From positions 434,001 through 498,000 of the forward strand of contig NZ_CP049249.1 of assembly GCF_011046895.1 (NCBI RefSeq): a stretch of DNA of 64,000 bases, in the 5' to 3' direction. The position numbers and the translations under genes were made by a program. This DNA comes from Rhizobium rhizoryzae. Its GTDB lineage: Bacteria > Pseudomonadota > Alphaproteobacteria > Rhizobiales > Rhizobiaceae. Positions 1 through 8,952 of the stretch are shown in pieces. Numbering within the stretch: position 1 is the first letter of the stretch; the number at the start of each line of letters is the position of its first letter. A model generated the notes under the pieces. The model was not told the origin of the DNA and made no database searches. It saw only the letters and a program-made list of their open reading frames with translations.

Positions 1-1
1 C

Positions 2-157
2 CTGAATGCTCATTGGTTCCTGACCCTTGCAGATTCCCGCGAAAAGTTGGAGACTTGGCGTCGATATTACAACGAGGAACGTCCTCACTCGGCGATCGGT
101 TATAACGTCCCGATCGCACTGCATAATCCCGGTGGCGCTACCAGCCAGCCATCGTGA
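2..157 (+). mobile_element. IS3-family transposase OrfB, C-terminal fragment
   Basis: An open frame enters from the left edge and stops at 155-157. The 51 residues contain ETWRRYYNEERPHSAIGY, the conserved C-terminal signature of the DDE integrase-type OrfB of IS3-family elements (IS407/IS511-like group). The catalytic DDE residues, OrfA and the left end of the element lie outside the window. The right end of the element should fall between about 157 and 190, just before an AraC-type coding remnant, so the insertion probably truncated that gene. I did not find a clear terminal repeat partner because only one end is visible. Confidence 0.85.
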
Positions 158-193
158 TCGAGCCGGAAACTCTAATTCCCGGCGGTCCAAGGT

Positions 194-424
194 TTGGTCC
201 CAGAGCATGTCAATCGAACCCTTGGCCAAAACATATCGCAGGTCGTCAACGGTTACCGGATCGGCGAAGCGCAGCATTTGCTATCGGAAACTGATCGCTC
301 GATCACGGCTATAATGTTCGATTCCGGATTCTACACAAAATCCAACTTCAATCGGGAGTTTACAAGAATAACGGGCATGACGCCGAGCGACTATCGCCGC
401 TCGGCGGGTCGATCGAATGCCTGA
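194..424 (+). pseudogene. AraC-family regulator, 5'-truncated remnant
   Basis: The 76 residues match the C-terminal DNA-binding half of AraC/XylS regulators. The segment PEHVNRTLGQNISQVVNGYR is the end of the first helix-turn-helix, and the segment from SITAIMFDSGFYTKSNF to TGMTPSDYRR is the second. A complete protein would carry a sensing domain of 150 or more residues, but the reading frame is cut just downstream of an IS3 transposase end. The only possible start here is a TTG without a good ribosome site, so this is most likely a dead fragment. It runs convergently, end to end, with the hydrolase at 425-1450, which it may once have accompanied. Confidence 0.75.
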
Positions 425-1450
425 CTATCTGCCTAGAATGGCTTCAGTCAAAAATCCGCTCACGCGGTAAGCCACCTCGCGATGAATTGCCTCGCGATTT
501 CGCACTCCGCCGTCCTTGCAAGCCACGCCGTTGCCGGGCTCCTCCTTTTCGATAAGCGCGGCGGCATCCCGCTTACATAAACCCATGAAGCTGAAGTGCA
601 TGGCATCTGGAATTTCAACATAGCTGGAAGACGTGTCCGGCATATGATCCGCCAGATATCCGGTTTCAAGCCTCGACGGCAAACCGCCGACGTCTATGCC
701 AGCCGCGATCACGAGAGCTGGTACCTGTAGCACCGCCAAGCTTTCTGGAGTAAATCCTCTCGCAAGTCCGAGATCGAGGGACACAAACGCTCGCACGCGC
801 GGGTCCCTCATATCCTTCTCAAGTTCAGGCCGGCTTAGCCCAAGCTCATTTTTAAGAGCGCAGGCGTGAGGGCTGGTGTTAGATTGGCAGTCCTTTTCGA
901 AGCGCTTCGTATCAAACCGGGCGCCGGCCAGTGCCGTGACGGTCCATCCACCCAAAGAATGTCCTATGGCTGCAATCCGCCCGGCATCGATCTTGCCAGC
1001 AAGGGTGGAATCGCCCTCCAGGAGGTCGATCACACGGCTAAGATCATGTGGGCGCTCCCAGAGGCTCTCCGACTGTACAGGGTCCATGTTGAATGTCGTT
1101 GTGCCAGGATGGTCAGGGGCTGCAACAATGTAGCCCTGCCTGGCGAGTTCAATGGCCAGCCAGTTCAGGTTTCTCCATGAACCGCTATAACCGTGCGACA
1201 GCACGACGAGTGGTCGCTTCATGGACGCTGGTTTGGCATCCCGAATAGCCGGGACTCCCAAAAATGCACGGTTTTCACCGACGACTTCTGTTTTGTCATC
1301 GTCGTCGGTCGGATACCACATGCTGATGTGAAGTGGCCGCGTTCCCCCTTGGTCGATTTCGGTTTCGCGAAAGCCAATGGCGTCGGCGGAATGAGCGGCG
1401 AGGGCGGTGATCAGCAAGAACCCCGGCGCGAACAACATAGATTTGAACAT
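425..1450 (-). CDS. Secreted alpha/beta hydrolase (dienelactone hydrolase/PAF-acetylhydrolase-like)
   Basis: This 341-residue protein begins with a typical Sec signal peptide (about residues 1-24, hydrophobic core then AHSADA). The fold markers are VVLSHGYSGS (oxyanion-hole HG region), the nucleophile elbow IGHSLGG with Ser, and a late DAMHFSFMG segment that probably supplies the catalytic His. The closest family resemblance is to platelet-activating-factor acetylhydrolase/dienelactone hydrolase-like esterases of the periplasm. The substrate cannot be read from the sequence. Its stop codon directly abuts the stop of the AraC remnant. The 281 bases between this gene and the divergent transporter ATPase at 1732 hold both promoters, with no further gene seen. 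Confidence 0.8.
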   Translation of the reverse strand: MFKSMLFAPGFLLITALAAHSADAIGFRETEIDQGGTRPLHISMWYPTDDDDKTEVVGENRAFLGVPAIRDAKPASMKRPLVVLSHGYSGSWRNLNWLAIELARQGYIVAAPDHPGTTTFNMDPVQSESLWERPHDLSRVIDLLEGDSTLAGKIDAGRIAAIGHSLGGWTVTALAGARFDTKRFEKDCQSNTSPHACALKNELGLSRPELEKDMRDPRVRAFVSLDLGLARGFTPESLAVLQVPALVIAAGIDVGGLPSRLETGYLADHMPDTSSSYVEIPDAMHFSFMGLCKRDAAALIEKEEPGNGVACKDGGVRNREAIHREVAYRVSGFLTEAILGR

Positions 1451-1731
1451 GGAAGCCTCTCGTTAGAATGAGAACGGCTTCATGCGCCAAAATCAGAGCC
1501 CAAAAGACCTAGAACGCGATTGAGTACGCCAAAAACGCAGTCGTGTTTATGGTCTGTTCGACCTTAACGTACGATTTTGCACTTCTCTTGTTCTGACCCC
1601 TACTACGTCATCTGCTGGAGCCTGACTCAGGTTGCCAATGTCATCGAGCGACGGATCACCCGCCGCCGCGCCGGAGTATCTCGTGCGGCAGCTGCGACCC
1701 TGGCGCCATCCAAAATCCTATCGGAGCAGCC

Positions 1732-2499
1732 ATGACCACGCCCGCATCCACATCTCAACAGGCCCCGGCCATCCGCTTGTCCAGCGTCTACAAAAGCTAT
1801 GGTGATCACCCTGTTCTGAAAAACATTAATGCCACGGTTGCACGCGGCGAGGTGGTGGTAATCTGCGGCCCGTCCGGTTCGGGAAAATCGACCCTGATCC
1901 GCACGATCAACCGTCTTGAAGAGATCAATAGCGGTTCGATCGTCTTCGACGGTCAGGATATTCACGCAGCGATGCCAGCGAAAAAGCTCAATCTTTTGCG
2001 CAGCAGCATCGGCTTCGTTTTCCAGAGCTTCAACCTGTTCCCGCATCTCTCGGTCATCGAGAACGTGTCGATATCGCCCATTCGCGTGAAAGGCGTCGCA
2101 CCGGATCTGGCCCGCGCCAAGGCACTGAAACTGCTTGATCGGGTCGGACTTGCCGAAAAGGCGAACGCCTATCCCGGACAGCTCTCCGGTGGCCAGCAGC
2201 AGCGCGTGGCAATTGCCCGGGCACTCGCCATGGAACCGCCGATCATGCTGTTTGACGAGCCGACCAGTGCGCTTGATCCAGAGATGGTCGGAGAGGTTCT
2301 TGCGGTGATGAAAAGCCTGGCTGCCGAAGGCATGACCATGTTGTGCGTTACGCATGAAATGGGTTTTGCCCGAGACGTTGCCGACCGCATCTGGTTCATC
2401 GACGCGGGCGAAATTCTCGAGACGGCTCCACCGGAGGAGTTCTTCAAGACGCCTCGCCATCCCCGTGCGCAGCGCTTCCTCGCTGACCTGCGCCATTGA
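1732..2499 (+). CDS. Polar amino-acid ABC transporter ATP-binding protein
   Basis: A 255-residue ABC ATPase of the GlnQ/HisP/AapP class, which energises uptake of polar amino acids at the inner membrane. Visible motifs are Walker [10 protein letters not shown] (near residue 44), the Q-loop [14 protein letters not shown], the signature [16 protein letters not shown], Walker [14 protein letters not shown] and the switch His in VTHEMGF. The next gene, a binding protein, starts 32 bases after its stop, so they probably form one operon. No permease follows. The Aap-like permease operon on the other strand (6639-9972) has no ATPase, so the two sets may work together; that is an inference from gene content. 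Confidence 0.9.
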   Translation: MTTPASTSQQAPAIRLSSVYKSYGDHPVLKNINATVARGEVVVICGPSGSGKSTLIRTINRLEEINSGSIVFDGQDIHAAMPAKKLNLLRSSIGFVFQSFNLFPHLSVIENVSISPIRVKGVAPDLARAKALKLLDRVGLAEKANAYPGQLSGGQQQRVAIARALAMEPPIMLFDEPTSALDPEMVGEVLAVMKSLAAEGMTMLCVTHEMGFARDVADRIWFIDAGEILETAPPEEFFKTPRHPRAQRFLADLRH

Positions 2500-2531
2500 A
2501 ATCCAAAACAAATAAACAAAGGAGAGCAGCA

Positions 2532-3368
2532 ATGAACTGGAAATGCATCACCCTGGCGGCGGCACTTGCCGGTACCGCAGCCATCTCGCCGGCCAAGGCA
2601 GACCAACTCGACACCATCATGTCGTCGAAGACGCTGCGTTGCGCAACCTTTGCCGACGTACCTCCCTTCGCCTCGCCGGATCCGAAGACCCGTGAAATGG
2701 CAGGCTTCGACGTCGATCTCTGCAATGCGATTGGCAAGGCGCTGGGGGTCAAGGTCGAAATCAAGCCTGTTTCCGTCGAGGCGCGCGTTCCCGAGGTCAA
2801 ACTCGGTCGCGTCGATATCACTGTTGCGAACCTCGCCTATACGCTGAGCCGCGCCGAGCAGATCCAGTTCAGCGACCCTTATTACCTCGGCAAGGAAATG
2901 CTGATCGTTCCGGCAGATGACCCCGGCAAAAGCAAAGGCGATTTCGAAGGCCAGCGCCTGGCATCGACCAAAGGCTCTACATCGGAAATGTCGATAAAGC
3001 TCAACAAATCCGATCCGCTGACCTTCCAGGACACAGCTTCAGCCTATCTCGCTGCCCAGCAGGGCAAGGCGCGCGGCATGGTTGCCAATACGATGACCAC
3101 GACAAAGCTGGTTATGGAATCGAAGACCAAGGGCAAGGAAATGCGGATGATCCCTGAGCCGATGCTCTATCAGCCGATCGGCATCGGCATGGCCAAGGAT
3201 AATCCGGCTCTTACGGCCAAGATCAACGAGGTCCTGCGCAAGCTCGATACCTCCGGTGAACTGAACCAGATCTGGGACAAGTGGCTTGGCCCGAACACCG
3301 ATTACAAGATGACGCGGACCGACAAGGTGGTGCCGCTTGCCGAACTGAAATTCGACCCGATCCCATAA
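2532..3368 (+). CDS. Periplasmic amino-acid-binding protein (SBP family 3)
   Basis: This is a 278-residue solute-binding protein. The chosen ATG is preceded by AAGGAG eight bases upstream and opens a clear Sec signal peptide (MNWKCITLAAALAG to SPAKA). The mature part has family-3 features: LRCATFADVPPFA, EMAGFDVDLCNAIG, VTVANLAYTLSRAEQIQFSDPYY, and a C-terminal LNQIWDKWLG. This class captures polar amino acids or opine-like compounds for an ABC importer. It lies directly behind the ATPase gene and ahead of the RraA-like gene. An upstream TTG at 2496 is in frame but would spoil the signal peptide. Confidence 0.9.
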   Translation: MNWKCITLAAALAGTAAISPAKADQLDTIMSSKTLRCATFADVPPFASPDPKTREMAGFDVDLCNAIGKALGVKVEIKPVSVEARVPEVKLGRVDITVANLAYTLSRAEQIQFSDPYYLGKEMLIVPADDPGKSKGDFEGQRLASTKGSTSEMSIKLNKSDPLTFQDTASAYLAAQQGKARGMVANTMTTTKLVMESKTKGKEMRMIPEPMLYQPIGIGMAKDNPALTAKINEVLRKLDTSGELNQIWDKWLGPNTDYKMTRTDKVVPLAELKFDPIP

Positions 3369-3413
3369 GCCGTCCGGCCGGGACCCAACTCAACCAAAAA
3401 ATCTAAATGCTCA

Positions 3414-3439
3414 TGGCGGTGGAGATGGTTCTGCCGCCA
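3414..3439 (+). other. Hairpin after binding-protein gene
   Basis: TGGCGG at 3414-3419 pairs with CCGCCA at 3434-3439 around a 14-base loop, between the binding-protein stop and the RraA-like start. There is no U-run, so it is not a standard terminator. It could stabilise the upstream mRNA end, as suggested for similar elements at 8925, 12130, 27952 and 61968. This is the weakest of the five. Confidence 0.35.
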
Positions 3440-3465
3440 AAGGGTATTTGTGCGAGGAAATCCAA

Positions 3466-4140
3466 GTGATACACATCAAAGACATCGCAGAACGCCCGTC
3501 CAAGGCCGATATCGAGGCGCTTGCAAAGTTCTCTCCTGCAACGATACATGAAGCGCAGGGTCGTCGTGGCGCATTATCGTCGCGATTGAAGCCGGTGGAT
3601 TATCGCATGAAGCTGTGCGGCCCGGCCTTCACGGTCAAATCCTCGCCGCGTGACAACATCATGCTGCAGCTTGCCATCAATTATGCCAAGCCGGGCGACA
3701 TCATCGTCGTTTCAGCCGGTGAATACGAAGAGGCCGGATCCTTTGGCGACGTGCTGGCCAATGCCTGCCTCGCCAAAGGCATCGGCGGTCTTGTCACAGA
3801 TACCGGCGTGCGCGATACGCTGCAGCTTCGCGAACTCGGATTGCCGGTCTTCTCGCTCAGCACCTGCATCAAGGGCACCGTCAAGGAGACCCTCGGCACG
3901 ACCAACGATTCCATCATCGACGGCGGTGAGATCATCCATCCGGGCGATGTCATTGTCGGAGATGCAGACGGTCTGGTCGTGGTACGCCGCGACGAGGTGG
4001 CGGACGTCGCAAAGCTTTCGCAGGCCCGCGAGGATGCCGAAGCAGGCTATATCGCTGCCTACAAGGCTGGAAAGTCAGTCGTGGAAGTCTCCAACCTGGA
4101 AGCCGTGCTGAAGGCAAAAGGTCTGGTCGTCGATATCTGA
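3466..4140 (+). CDS. RraA-like protein (HMG/CHA aldolase family)
   Basis: The product belongs to the RraA/dimethylmenaquinone-methyltransferase fold. Enzymatic members cleave 4-hydroxy-4-methyl- or 4-carboxy-4-hydroxy-2-oxoglutarate-type substrates to pyruvate; others inhibit RNase E. The metal and substrate-binding segment GDVLANACLAKGIGG followed by VTDTGVRD is present, with the Arg-Asp pair expected of the aldolases. I chose GTG at 3466 because GAGGA lies eight bases before it; a TTG at 3448 is also in frame but has no ribosome site. It follows the transporter pair, so it probably acts in breakdown of the imported compound. The exact substrate is unknown. Confidence 0.75.
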   Translation: MIHIKDIAERPSKADIEALAKFSPATIHEAQGRRGALSSRLKPVDYRMKLCGPAFTVKSSPRDNIMLQLAINYAKPGDIIVVSAGEYEEAGSFGDVLANACLAKGIGGLVTDTGVRDTLQLRELGLPVFSLSTCIKGTVKETLGTTNDSIIDGGEIIHPGDVIVGDADGLVVVRRDEVADVAKLSQAREDAEAGYIAAYKAGKSVVEVSNLEAVLKAKGLVVDI

Positions 4141-4257
4141 TCGGCGGCCACACCGGTCGGCAACCACGGCGCTTTTCCCATGGTGAAAGGTCTGGATGAC
4201 CTTCGCCCGTTCGCCCTTTCCGGGCAACGCACCTGTGACCGGTTCCTCGCACGCAGA

Positions 4258-4755
4258 CTACCGTGACAGCCTGTCTTCGTCATCGATCAGGACGAGGCGG
4301 CTCGGCGTTGCGCTGCCCCACGCCCAAAGAACGAGATTGAGATCATCATCCGTTGCCGCAGGTGCGAAACTCTTCACGAGCAGTCCGCAAAAGCCGAGGG
4401 CAGCGAGGTGACGTGCGAATGTTTGTGTGCGCGCTTCGCCCGAAACCCTCATCTGGTCACGCCAGGTAGGATCGCTCAGTGCTGCCGCATCCATTCCCTG
4501 CGCCCGAACGGCCGCATCATCACGGCAGTCAAAAACAGGGTCGATATCGGCATCGTAGGAAACCAGCGTCGTCGGTTGGAGAGTGCCGACCTGGTTGGCC
4601 TCCTTGAGGGCTGTCATGATTGTCAGAGATGTGTAAAGGGCTGGTACGCCTTTCGGATTGAAGCGTCCGCCGTAGAATTCCGCGCCACGTCCCGACAAAG
4701 GCTCACGGGCATAGTCCGGATTCAGCGCCCGATAGAGCTTCCCCTGATAATGCAT
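4258..4755 (-). CDS. RES-domain toxin
   Basis: The 165-residue protein matches the RES domain: YRALNPDYA near the N-terminus, then GRFNPKGVPALYTSLTIMTA with the conserved Arg, and an E in LKEANQ. RES toxins of the Xre/MbcA-ParS type deplete NAD+ or ADP-ribosylate targets. The gene starts eight bases after the stop of an Xre/MbcA-like antitoxin gene, the usual order for this type II system. The substrate preference of this copy cannot be told from sequence. Confidence 0.88.
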   Translation of the reverse strand: MHYQGKLYRALNPDYAREPLSGRGAEFYGGRFNPKGVPALYTSLTIMTALKEANQVGTLQPTTLVSYDADIDPVFDCRDDAAVRAQGMDAAALSDPTWRDQMRVSGEARTQTFARHLAALGFCGLLVKSFAPAATDDDLNLVLWAWGSATPSRLVLIDDEDRLSR

Positions 4756-4763
4756 CGACGAGA

Positions 4764-5114
4764 CTATGCGTGGACGCCGGCGTCGACCGCGTCGATATAG
4801 TCAAGCACCTCGTCGGCACGACCGTCGCGGACCAGTTGCATCGCAGTCTGGCCGGAGAAGCCGGAGAGAGGCTCGGAGCGATACCAGGCGTAGGCCATCA
4901 ATGCCGAGCCAAAACGCCGTTCGACCTTGTTGACGATCTCGACCATCTCGCGCAGCCGTCGCTGCGTCTTGTCCGAGCGAACACGGTCCTTGCGCTGGAC
5001 TGCGTCCTTTCCGAGTCCCGCCGTACGCGCGATCTCTTCACTGGTCGTGCGAAATGCATCCGCGATCTTGCGGGGTGCAAGCAAGCCATCATCTGCATAC
5101 TGGGTGAGGCCCAT
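4764..5114 (-). CDS. Antitoxin of the Xre/MbcA/ParS family
   Basis: A 116-residue partner of the RES toxin. Its N-terminal half is helical and Xre-like (KIADAFRTTSEEIARTAGLG), and the C-terminal half carries the MbcA/ParS toxin-binding region, with YRSEPLSGFSGQTAMQLV and DEVLDYIDAVDAGVHA at the end. GGGAG lies just upstream of the ATG. Antitoxins of this family repress their own promoter, so the short stretch between here and 5195 probably holds the autoregulated promoter. The pair stands alone between two catabolic operons. Confidence 0.85.
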   Translation of the reverse strand: MGLTQYADDGLLAPRKIADAFRTTSEEIARTAGLGKDAVQRKDRVRSDKTQRRLREMVEIVNKVERRFGSALMAYAWYRSEPLSGFSGQTAMQLVRDGRADEVLDYIDAVDAGVHA

Positions 5115-5194
5115 GGTCCACTCCCTCTAGGTAATGCCGCCGAGATAGACGCAAGATAGCGTCAATATCAGCGGCATTCAATGCCTATCAGGAT

Positions 5195-6646
5195 CTAGTT
5201 GGATGGAAGCGACAGCGGCGCAAGTTCCGACAGGGATCGTCTGCGCGGGTCGTTTGCCGGAATGCGCTCCTTTGCGAAGACCAGTGCATCGCGCATGACG
5301 TGGACGGCACCGTCGTAATCGAGACCTAGAAGCTTGCCATCCCTTGCGATGCACTGACCATCGACGTAGACGGCCTGAACCGCCCGTTCCGCCGCACAAT
5401 GCAGGAGATTGCGCAGGGGATCGTAGACCGGCTGCATAGCGGAGTGGTTGAGATCGATCAGCGAGAAGTCCGCTTTCGCGCCGACGGCGATGCGGCCGAT
5501 ATCTGTCCGACCGAGTGCCTTTGCGCCCCCCAAAGTGGCCATTTCGAAGATATCGGCAGTTTTTATGTCATGGACGCTTTTGCCAGCAATGCGCGAGCAG
5601 ATCAGGGCGCGGCGCATCTCCTCCAGCATGTTGTAAGGATAGGTATCGGTTCCGATCCCGACATTGATGCCGTTTCGCCGGTATTTGCCGATCGATTCGA
5701 GGATCATCCCGCTTCGGGAGAACGTGACCGGGCAATGGGCAACCGTCGTGCCGCCCCTGGCCAGAAGCTGCATGTCGATCTCTGTCCGCTGCCGCGTCCA
5801 GGAATGGCTGTCGAGGAAGATGCAGTGACCGAGGATGAGGCGCTCGTTCAGAATGCCGAGCCTGTCGAGGTATTGCACGGCGGTCAGTCCTGTCCGGCGC
5901 AGCAATTCCTCATGCTCCGCCATCGTCTGGGCCGCATGGAGAGTGATTGGAATGTTGCGGCTTCTGGCAGCTGCCATCGCTTCGGTCAGGAGTTCGGGCG
6001 AGCAGGTCTCCACCTGCGATGGCGCCAGAATGCCGCCGAGGCGCGTTGACGGATGTGCCTCTGCCTCGTCCACGCAGGCTAGCGCTCGTGCAAAGGCTTC
6101 GCGTCCTTTGGCACTGTCCCAATGGTAATCAAGGCGGCGGCTGTCTTCCACATGCCAGCGCGCTTCACGAAAGCCCGGTGCGGCATAGGCTCTAGCACCA
6201 CTTTTTACGAGCGTCGGAAGCCATTTGTCGTGCGGACCGGCAATATCGACAAGCGTTGTCACGCCGCTACGGATCAGGTCGCCCAGCATGATCGTGAGGG
6301 ACGCCTCGCGCGCTTCCTCGCTGATCTCGACCAGCGTGGAATATTCATACATCGCCTGACCCCACAGGGCAGGGGTACCCATGTCGTCGAAAATGCCTTT
6401 CGACAGCGGTTCCTCGTCCGAATGGCAATGGATGTTGACGAGACCGGGCAGCAGCATTTTGTCCTTGCCATGCTCTTCACGTTCGAACGGTCCGTCGTAA
6501 TGACCTCCGACATGCAGGATGCTGGCCTCGTCGAAGGCAATATCACCATCTGAGAGATAGGCGTGGCCGCCGGTCTGCGGATCAAAAGCGACGATAGTCT
6601 CGATGTTTCGGATGACGTGTATGGGCTTGGTCATTTGTTCAGTCAT
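5195..6646 (-). CDS. Amidohydrolase (TrzN/AtzA/SsnA-like chlorohydrolase group)
   Basis: A 483-residue metal-dependent hydrolase of the amidohydrolase superfamily, subtype COG0402, which deaminates or dechlorinates N-heterocycles such as guanine, adenosine derivatives or triazines. The metal ligands are visible in order: HCH in NIHCHSDEEP, TLHAAQ, LGHCIFLD, and the Asp in GIGTDTYPYN. No signal peptide is present, so it is cytoplasmic. Its start overlaps the stop of the permease gene at 6639 by eight bases, so it is the last gene of the Aap-type operon and probably processes the imported compound. The substrate is not inferable. Confidence 0.82.
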   Translation of the reverse strand: MTEQMTKPIHVIRNIETIVAFDPQTGGHAYLSDGDIAFDEASILHVGGHYDGPFEREEHGKDKMLLPGLVNIHCHSDEEPLSKGIFDDMGTPALWGQAMYEYSTLVEISEEAREASLTIMLGDLIRSGVTTLVDIAGPHDKWLPTLVKSGARAYAAPGFREARWHVEDSRRLDYHWDSAKGREAFARALACVDEAEAHPSTRLGGILAPSQVETCSPELLTEAMAAARSRNIPITLHAAQTMAEHEELLRRTGLTAVQYLDRLGILNERLILGHCIFLDSHSWTRQRTEIDMQLLARGGTTVAHCPVTFSRSGMILESIGKYRRNGINVGIGTDTYPYNMLEEMRRALICSRIAGKSVHDIKTADIFEMATLGGAKALGRTDIGRIAVGAKADFSLIDLNHSAMQPVYDPLRNLLHCAAERAVQAVYVDGQCIARDGKLLGLDYDGAVHVMRDALVFAKERIPANDPRRRSLSELAPLSLPSN

Positions 6647-7736
6647 GAGTTGTCCTGAAATAACGTTCGAGGAAGCGGCTATAGGCTCCCATCAGGGCGC
6701 TGAAGGCGAAGTAGACCGCGGCGGCAAAGACATATCCTTCAAGCACGGCGATGCCCTGCCAGACAGGATCACGCATGGCAGAGCGGACGGTATCGAGGAA
6801 ATCGAGGAGACCGACGATCGTGACCAGCGTCGTGTCCTGGAAAAAGCCGATGAAAAGCGAGACGAGGGGAGGGATGACCTTCTTGATCGCCTGCGGCAGC
6901 ACGATCTTGAACATGATCGGCCAGTAGCCGAGACCCAGAGAGGCGCCTGCCTCGATCTGTCCCTTTGGAACATCCTGCAAGCCGCCACGCACGATTTCTG
7001 CAATATAGGCGGCTGCAAAGATGATGATGGCGACCTGGGCACGCAAAAGTTTGTCGACGGTGACTCCCTCCGGCATGAACAGCGGCAGCATGACGGTTGC
7101 CATAAAGAGAATGCTGATCAGCGGTACGCCGCGGACGATTTCGATGAAGCTGGTGGCCAGAACCCGGATGACCGGGAGTTCTGACGCGCGCGACAAGGCA
7201 AGCAGGATGCCGAGCGGCAGCGCACAGGCAAGTCCGACGAAGGACAGCATGAAGGAAAGCGGCAAGCCGCCCCACTGGGTTTTCGGCACGGATGGCAGGC
7301 CGAACACGCCGCCTGCCATCAGGATATAGAGGACCGGCAGGATGCCGACGAGCCAGACAAGCAAGAGCCGCATGCTCCACAGCCGCGGCACCATGGAGAC
7401 GATGGCGGCACAGAAGAACCCGAGAAGCGCCAGCATGGGTCGCCACTGTTCTTCATAGGGATAGAAGCCGAATGCCATGTAGCGAAGTTTGGACGTGAGG
7501 AATGGCCAACAGGCTCCAGTGGCGACCTTGCAGTCTTCCGGCCTGCCGGAAAAGGTTGCTTCCAGAAACAGCCAACGGATCGCGAACCATCCGATCGCCA
7601 TGATGGCGACGGCACTGAGCACCGTGACCAGGGCATTGCCGGGCGTACCGAAAAGATCGCGCCAGAGAGCGTGCCGCCGCGGAGGGGGCAAACGGCTGGG
7701 CGTGGACGCGCCAAGGACGAGCTGGATTTCCGTCAC
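6639..7736 (-). CDS. Amino-acid ABC permease (AapM-like)
   Basis: A 365-residue HisM/AapM-type permease with many hydrophobic segments. The EAA loop region is clear (EIVRGVPLISILF, later GASLGLGYWPIMFKIVLPQAIKKVIPPL). I chose GTG at 7736, giving MTEIQLVLG, because AAGGAGCG lies just upstream and the longer in-frame extension overlaps the previous gene and is not hydrophobic. The start is two bases after the stop of the AapQ-like gene, so translation is probably coupled. With that partner it should form the membrane channel. The usual fourth gene, the ATPase AapP, is replaced here by an amidohydrolase. Confidence 0.88.
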   Translation of the reverse strand: MTEIQLVLGASTPSRLPPPRRHALWRDLFGTPGNALVTVLSAVAIMAIGWFAIRWLFLEATFSGRPEDCKVATGACWPFLTSKLRYMAFGFYPYEEQWRPMLALLGFFCAAIVSMVPRLWSMRLLLVWLVGILPVLYILMAGGVFGLPSVPKTQWGGLPLSFMLSFVGLACALPLGILLALSRASELPVIRVLATSFIEIVRGVPLISILFMATVMLPLFMPEGVTVDKLLRAQVAIIIFAAAYIAEIVRGGLQDVPKGQIEAGASLGLGYWPIMFKIVLPQAIKKVIPPLVSLFIGFFQDTTLVTIVGLLDFLDTVRSAMRDPVWQGIAVLEGYVFAAAVYFAFSALMGAYSRFLERYFRTTHD

Positions 7737-7738
7737 GA

Positions 7739-8887
7739 TCAACGCTCCTTCAGGGCAACCCGGGTGTTGTACCAGTTCATGAAAAGCGAGATCGCGATGG
7801 ACAGGCCGAGATAGGCGCCCATGAAGATCGCAATGGTTTCCATGGCCTGCCCGGTCTGGTTCATGACCGTATTCGACACCATCACAAGGTCCGGATAGCC
7901 GATGGCGATGGCCAGCGAACTGTTCTTGAAAACGGTGAGATAGGTATTGGTCAAAGGCGGAATGATGAGCCTCAATGCCTGCGGCAGGATGACGAGGCGC
8001 ATGGTCCGGCGTCTTGGCAGGCCGAGCGCGGTTGCTGCCTCCCATTGGCCCCTGTCGACGGCTTGGATGCCGGCACGCACGATCTCTGCCACGGTGGCCG
8101 ATACGCTAAGCGTGAGCCCGAACAGCAGGGCAACGAATTCCGGCTTGACCTGCATGCCGCCTGTCAGGCGAAAGCGGCCTTGTTCCGGCAGGTCGAACTT
8201 CAGCGAAATCCCGTCCAGAACAATCAGCAGTACGATCGGTGCCGCGATTGCAAGGAGGGCAAGAAGCGTTCCGTGGTTCGGTTTTCCGGTCGTCAGCCGA
8301 CGGTGCAGTGACAGGCGCCGGATGAGGAATGCGCCAACCAGGCCAATTGCAAGGGCAGCGACAGTCGGCGCAAGACCCCGCACGAATTCGACCGAAGGAA
8401 TGGCAAGGCCGCTGTTTGACAGGTAGACATGCGGCAGGACAGGCAGTGCCGCACGGACCGGGGGCAGGACATTGATGATGACCGCATACCAGAACAACAG
8501 GTACAGCAGCAGCGGCACGTTTCTCAGCGCCTCGACGTAAAGCAGCATCAGCCGTTGCAGAAGCGGATTGCGCGACATGCGGCCAATGCCGACGAGGAGC
8601 CCCAGCACTGTTCCGAAAAAGGCCGCGAGGACGGAGACCTTGATGGTATTGGCAAGGCCAACCAAAAGAGCGCGTGAAACAGAATCGGTCGGCTGGTAGG
8701 CAATGGTGGTTTCGCTGATGACGAAGCCTGCCTGTCGCGACAGGTAGGAAAACCCGGTCGCAATATCCTGTCTTTCCAGGTTGTGGCTGGCGGTGGCAAA
8801 CATGGACCACGCGATCAGACCGATGATGCAGATTGTCAGCCCTTGATAGAAGAGCGCGCGGTAGCGCGCATCATGCAGCAGAGCCAT
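7739..8887 (-). CDS. Amino-acid ABC permease (AapQ-like)
   Basis: A 382-residue permease, longer than the 220-240 residues of simple HisQ proteins, as is typical of AapQ/BztB. The permease core includes EALRNVPLLLYLLFWY and the EAA loop WEAATALGLPRRRTMRLVILPQALRLIIPPL. GGAGGG lies upstream of the ATG at 8887. It follows the AapJ-like binding protein after a 65-base gap that contains a GC-rich hairpin. It should pair with the downstream permease to import an L-amino acid or related compound. Confidence 0.9.
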   Translation of the reverse strand: MALLHDARYRALFYQGLTICIIGLIAWSMFATASHNLERQDIATGFSYLSRQAGFVISETTIAYQPTDSVSRALLVGLANTIKVSVLAAFFGTVLGLLVGIGRMSRNPLLQRLMLLYVEALRNVPLLLYLLFWYAVIINVLPPVRAALPVLPHVYLSNSGLAIPSVEFVRGLAPTVAALAIGLVGAFLIRRLSLHRRLTTGKPNHGTLLALLAIAAPIVLLIVLDGISLKFDLPEQGRFRLTGGMQVKPEFVALLFGLTLSVSATVAEIVRAGIQAVDRGQWEAATALGLPRRRTMRLVILPQALRLIIPPLTNTYLTVFKNSSLAIAIGYPDLVMVSNTVMNQTGQAMETIAIFMGAYLGLSIAISLFMNWYNTRVALKER

Positions 8888-8924
8888 TCAAAGCCCTCCG
8901 TCCGGAAAACTGCCAGGGATGGCT

Positions 8925-8943
8925 GCGCCCGCCAGGCGGGCGC
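8925..8943 (-). other. GC-rich hairpin between binding protein and permease
   Basis: GCGCCCGCC at 8925-8933 is the exact inverse complement of GGCGGGCGC at 8935-8943; a realistic hairpin is a 7-bp GC stem with a 5-base loop. It sits in the mRNA directly after the AapJ-like gene. There is no U-tract, so partial attenuation or 3'-end protection that keeps the binding protein in excess is the likely role. Confidence 0.6.
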
Positions 8944-8952
8944 CAACCGGTC

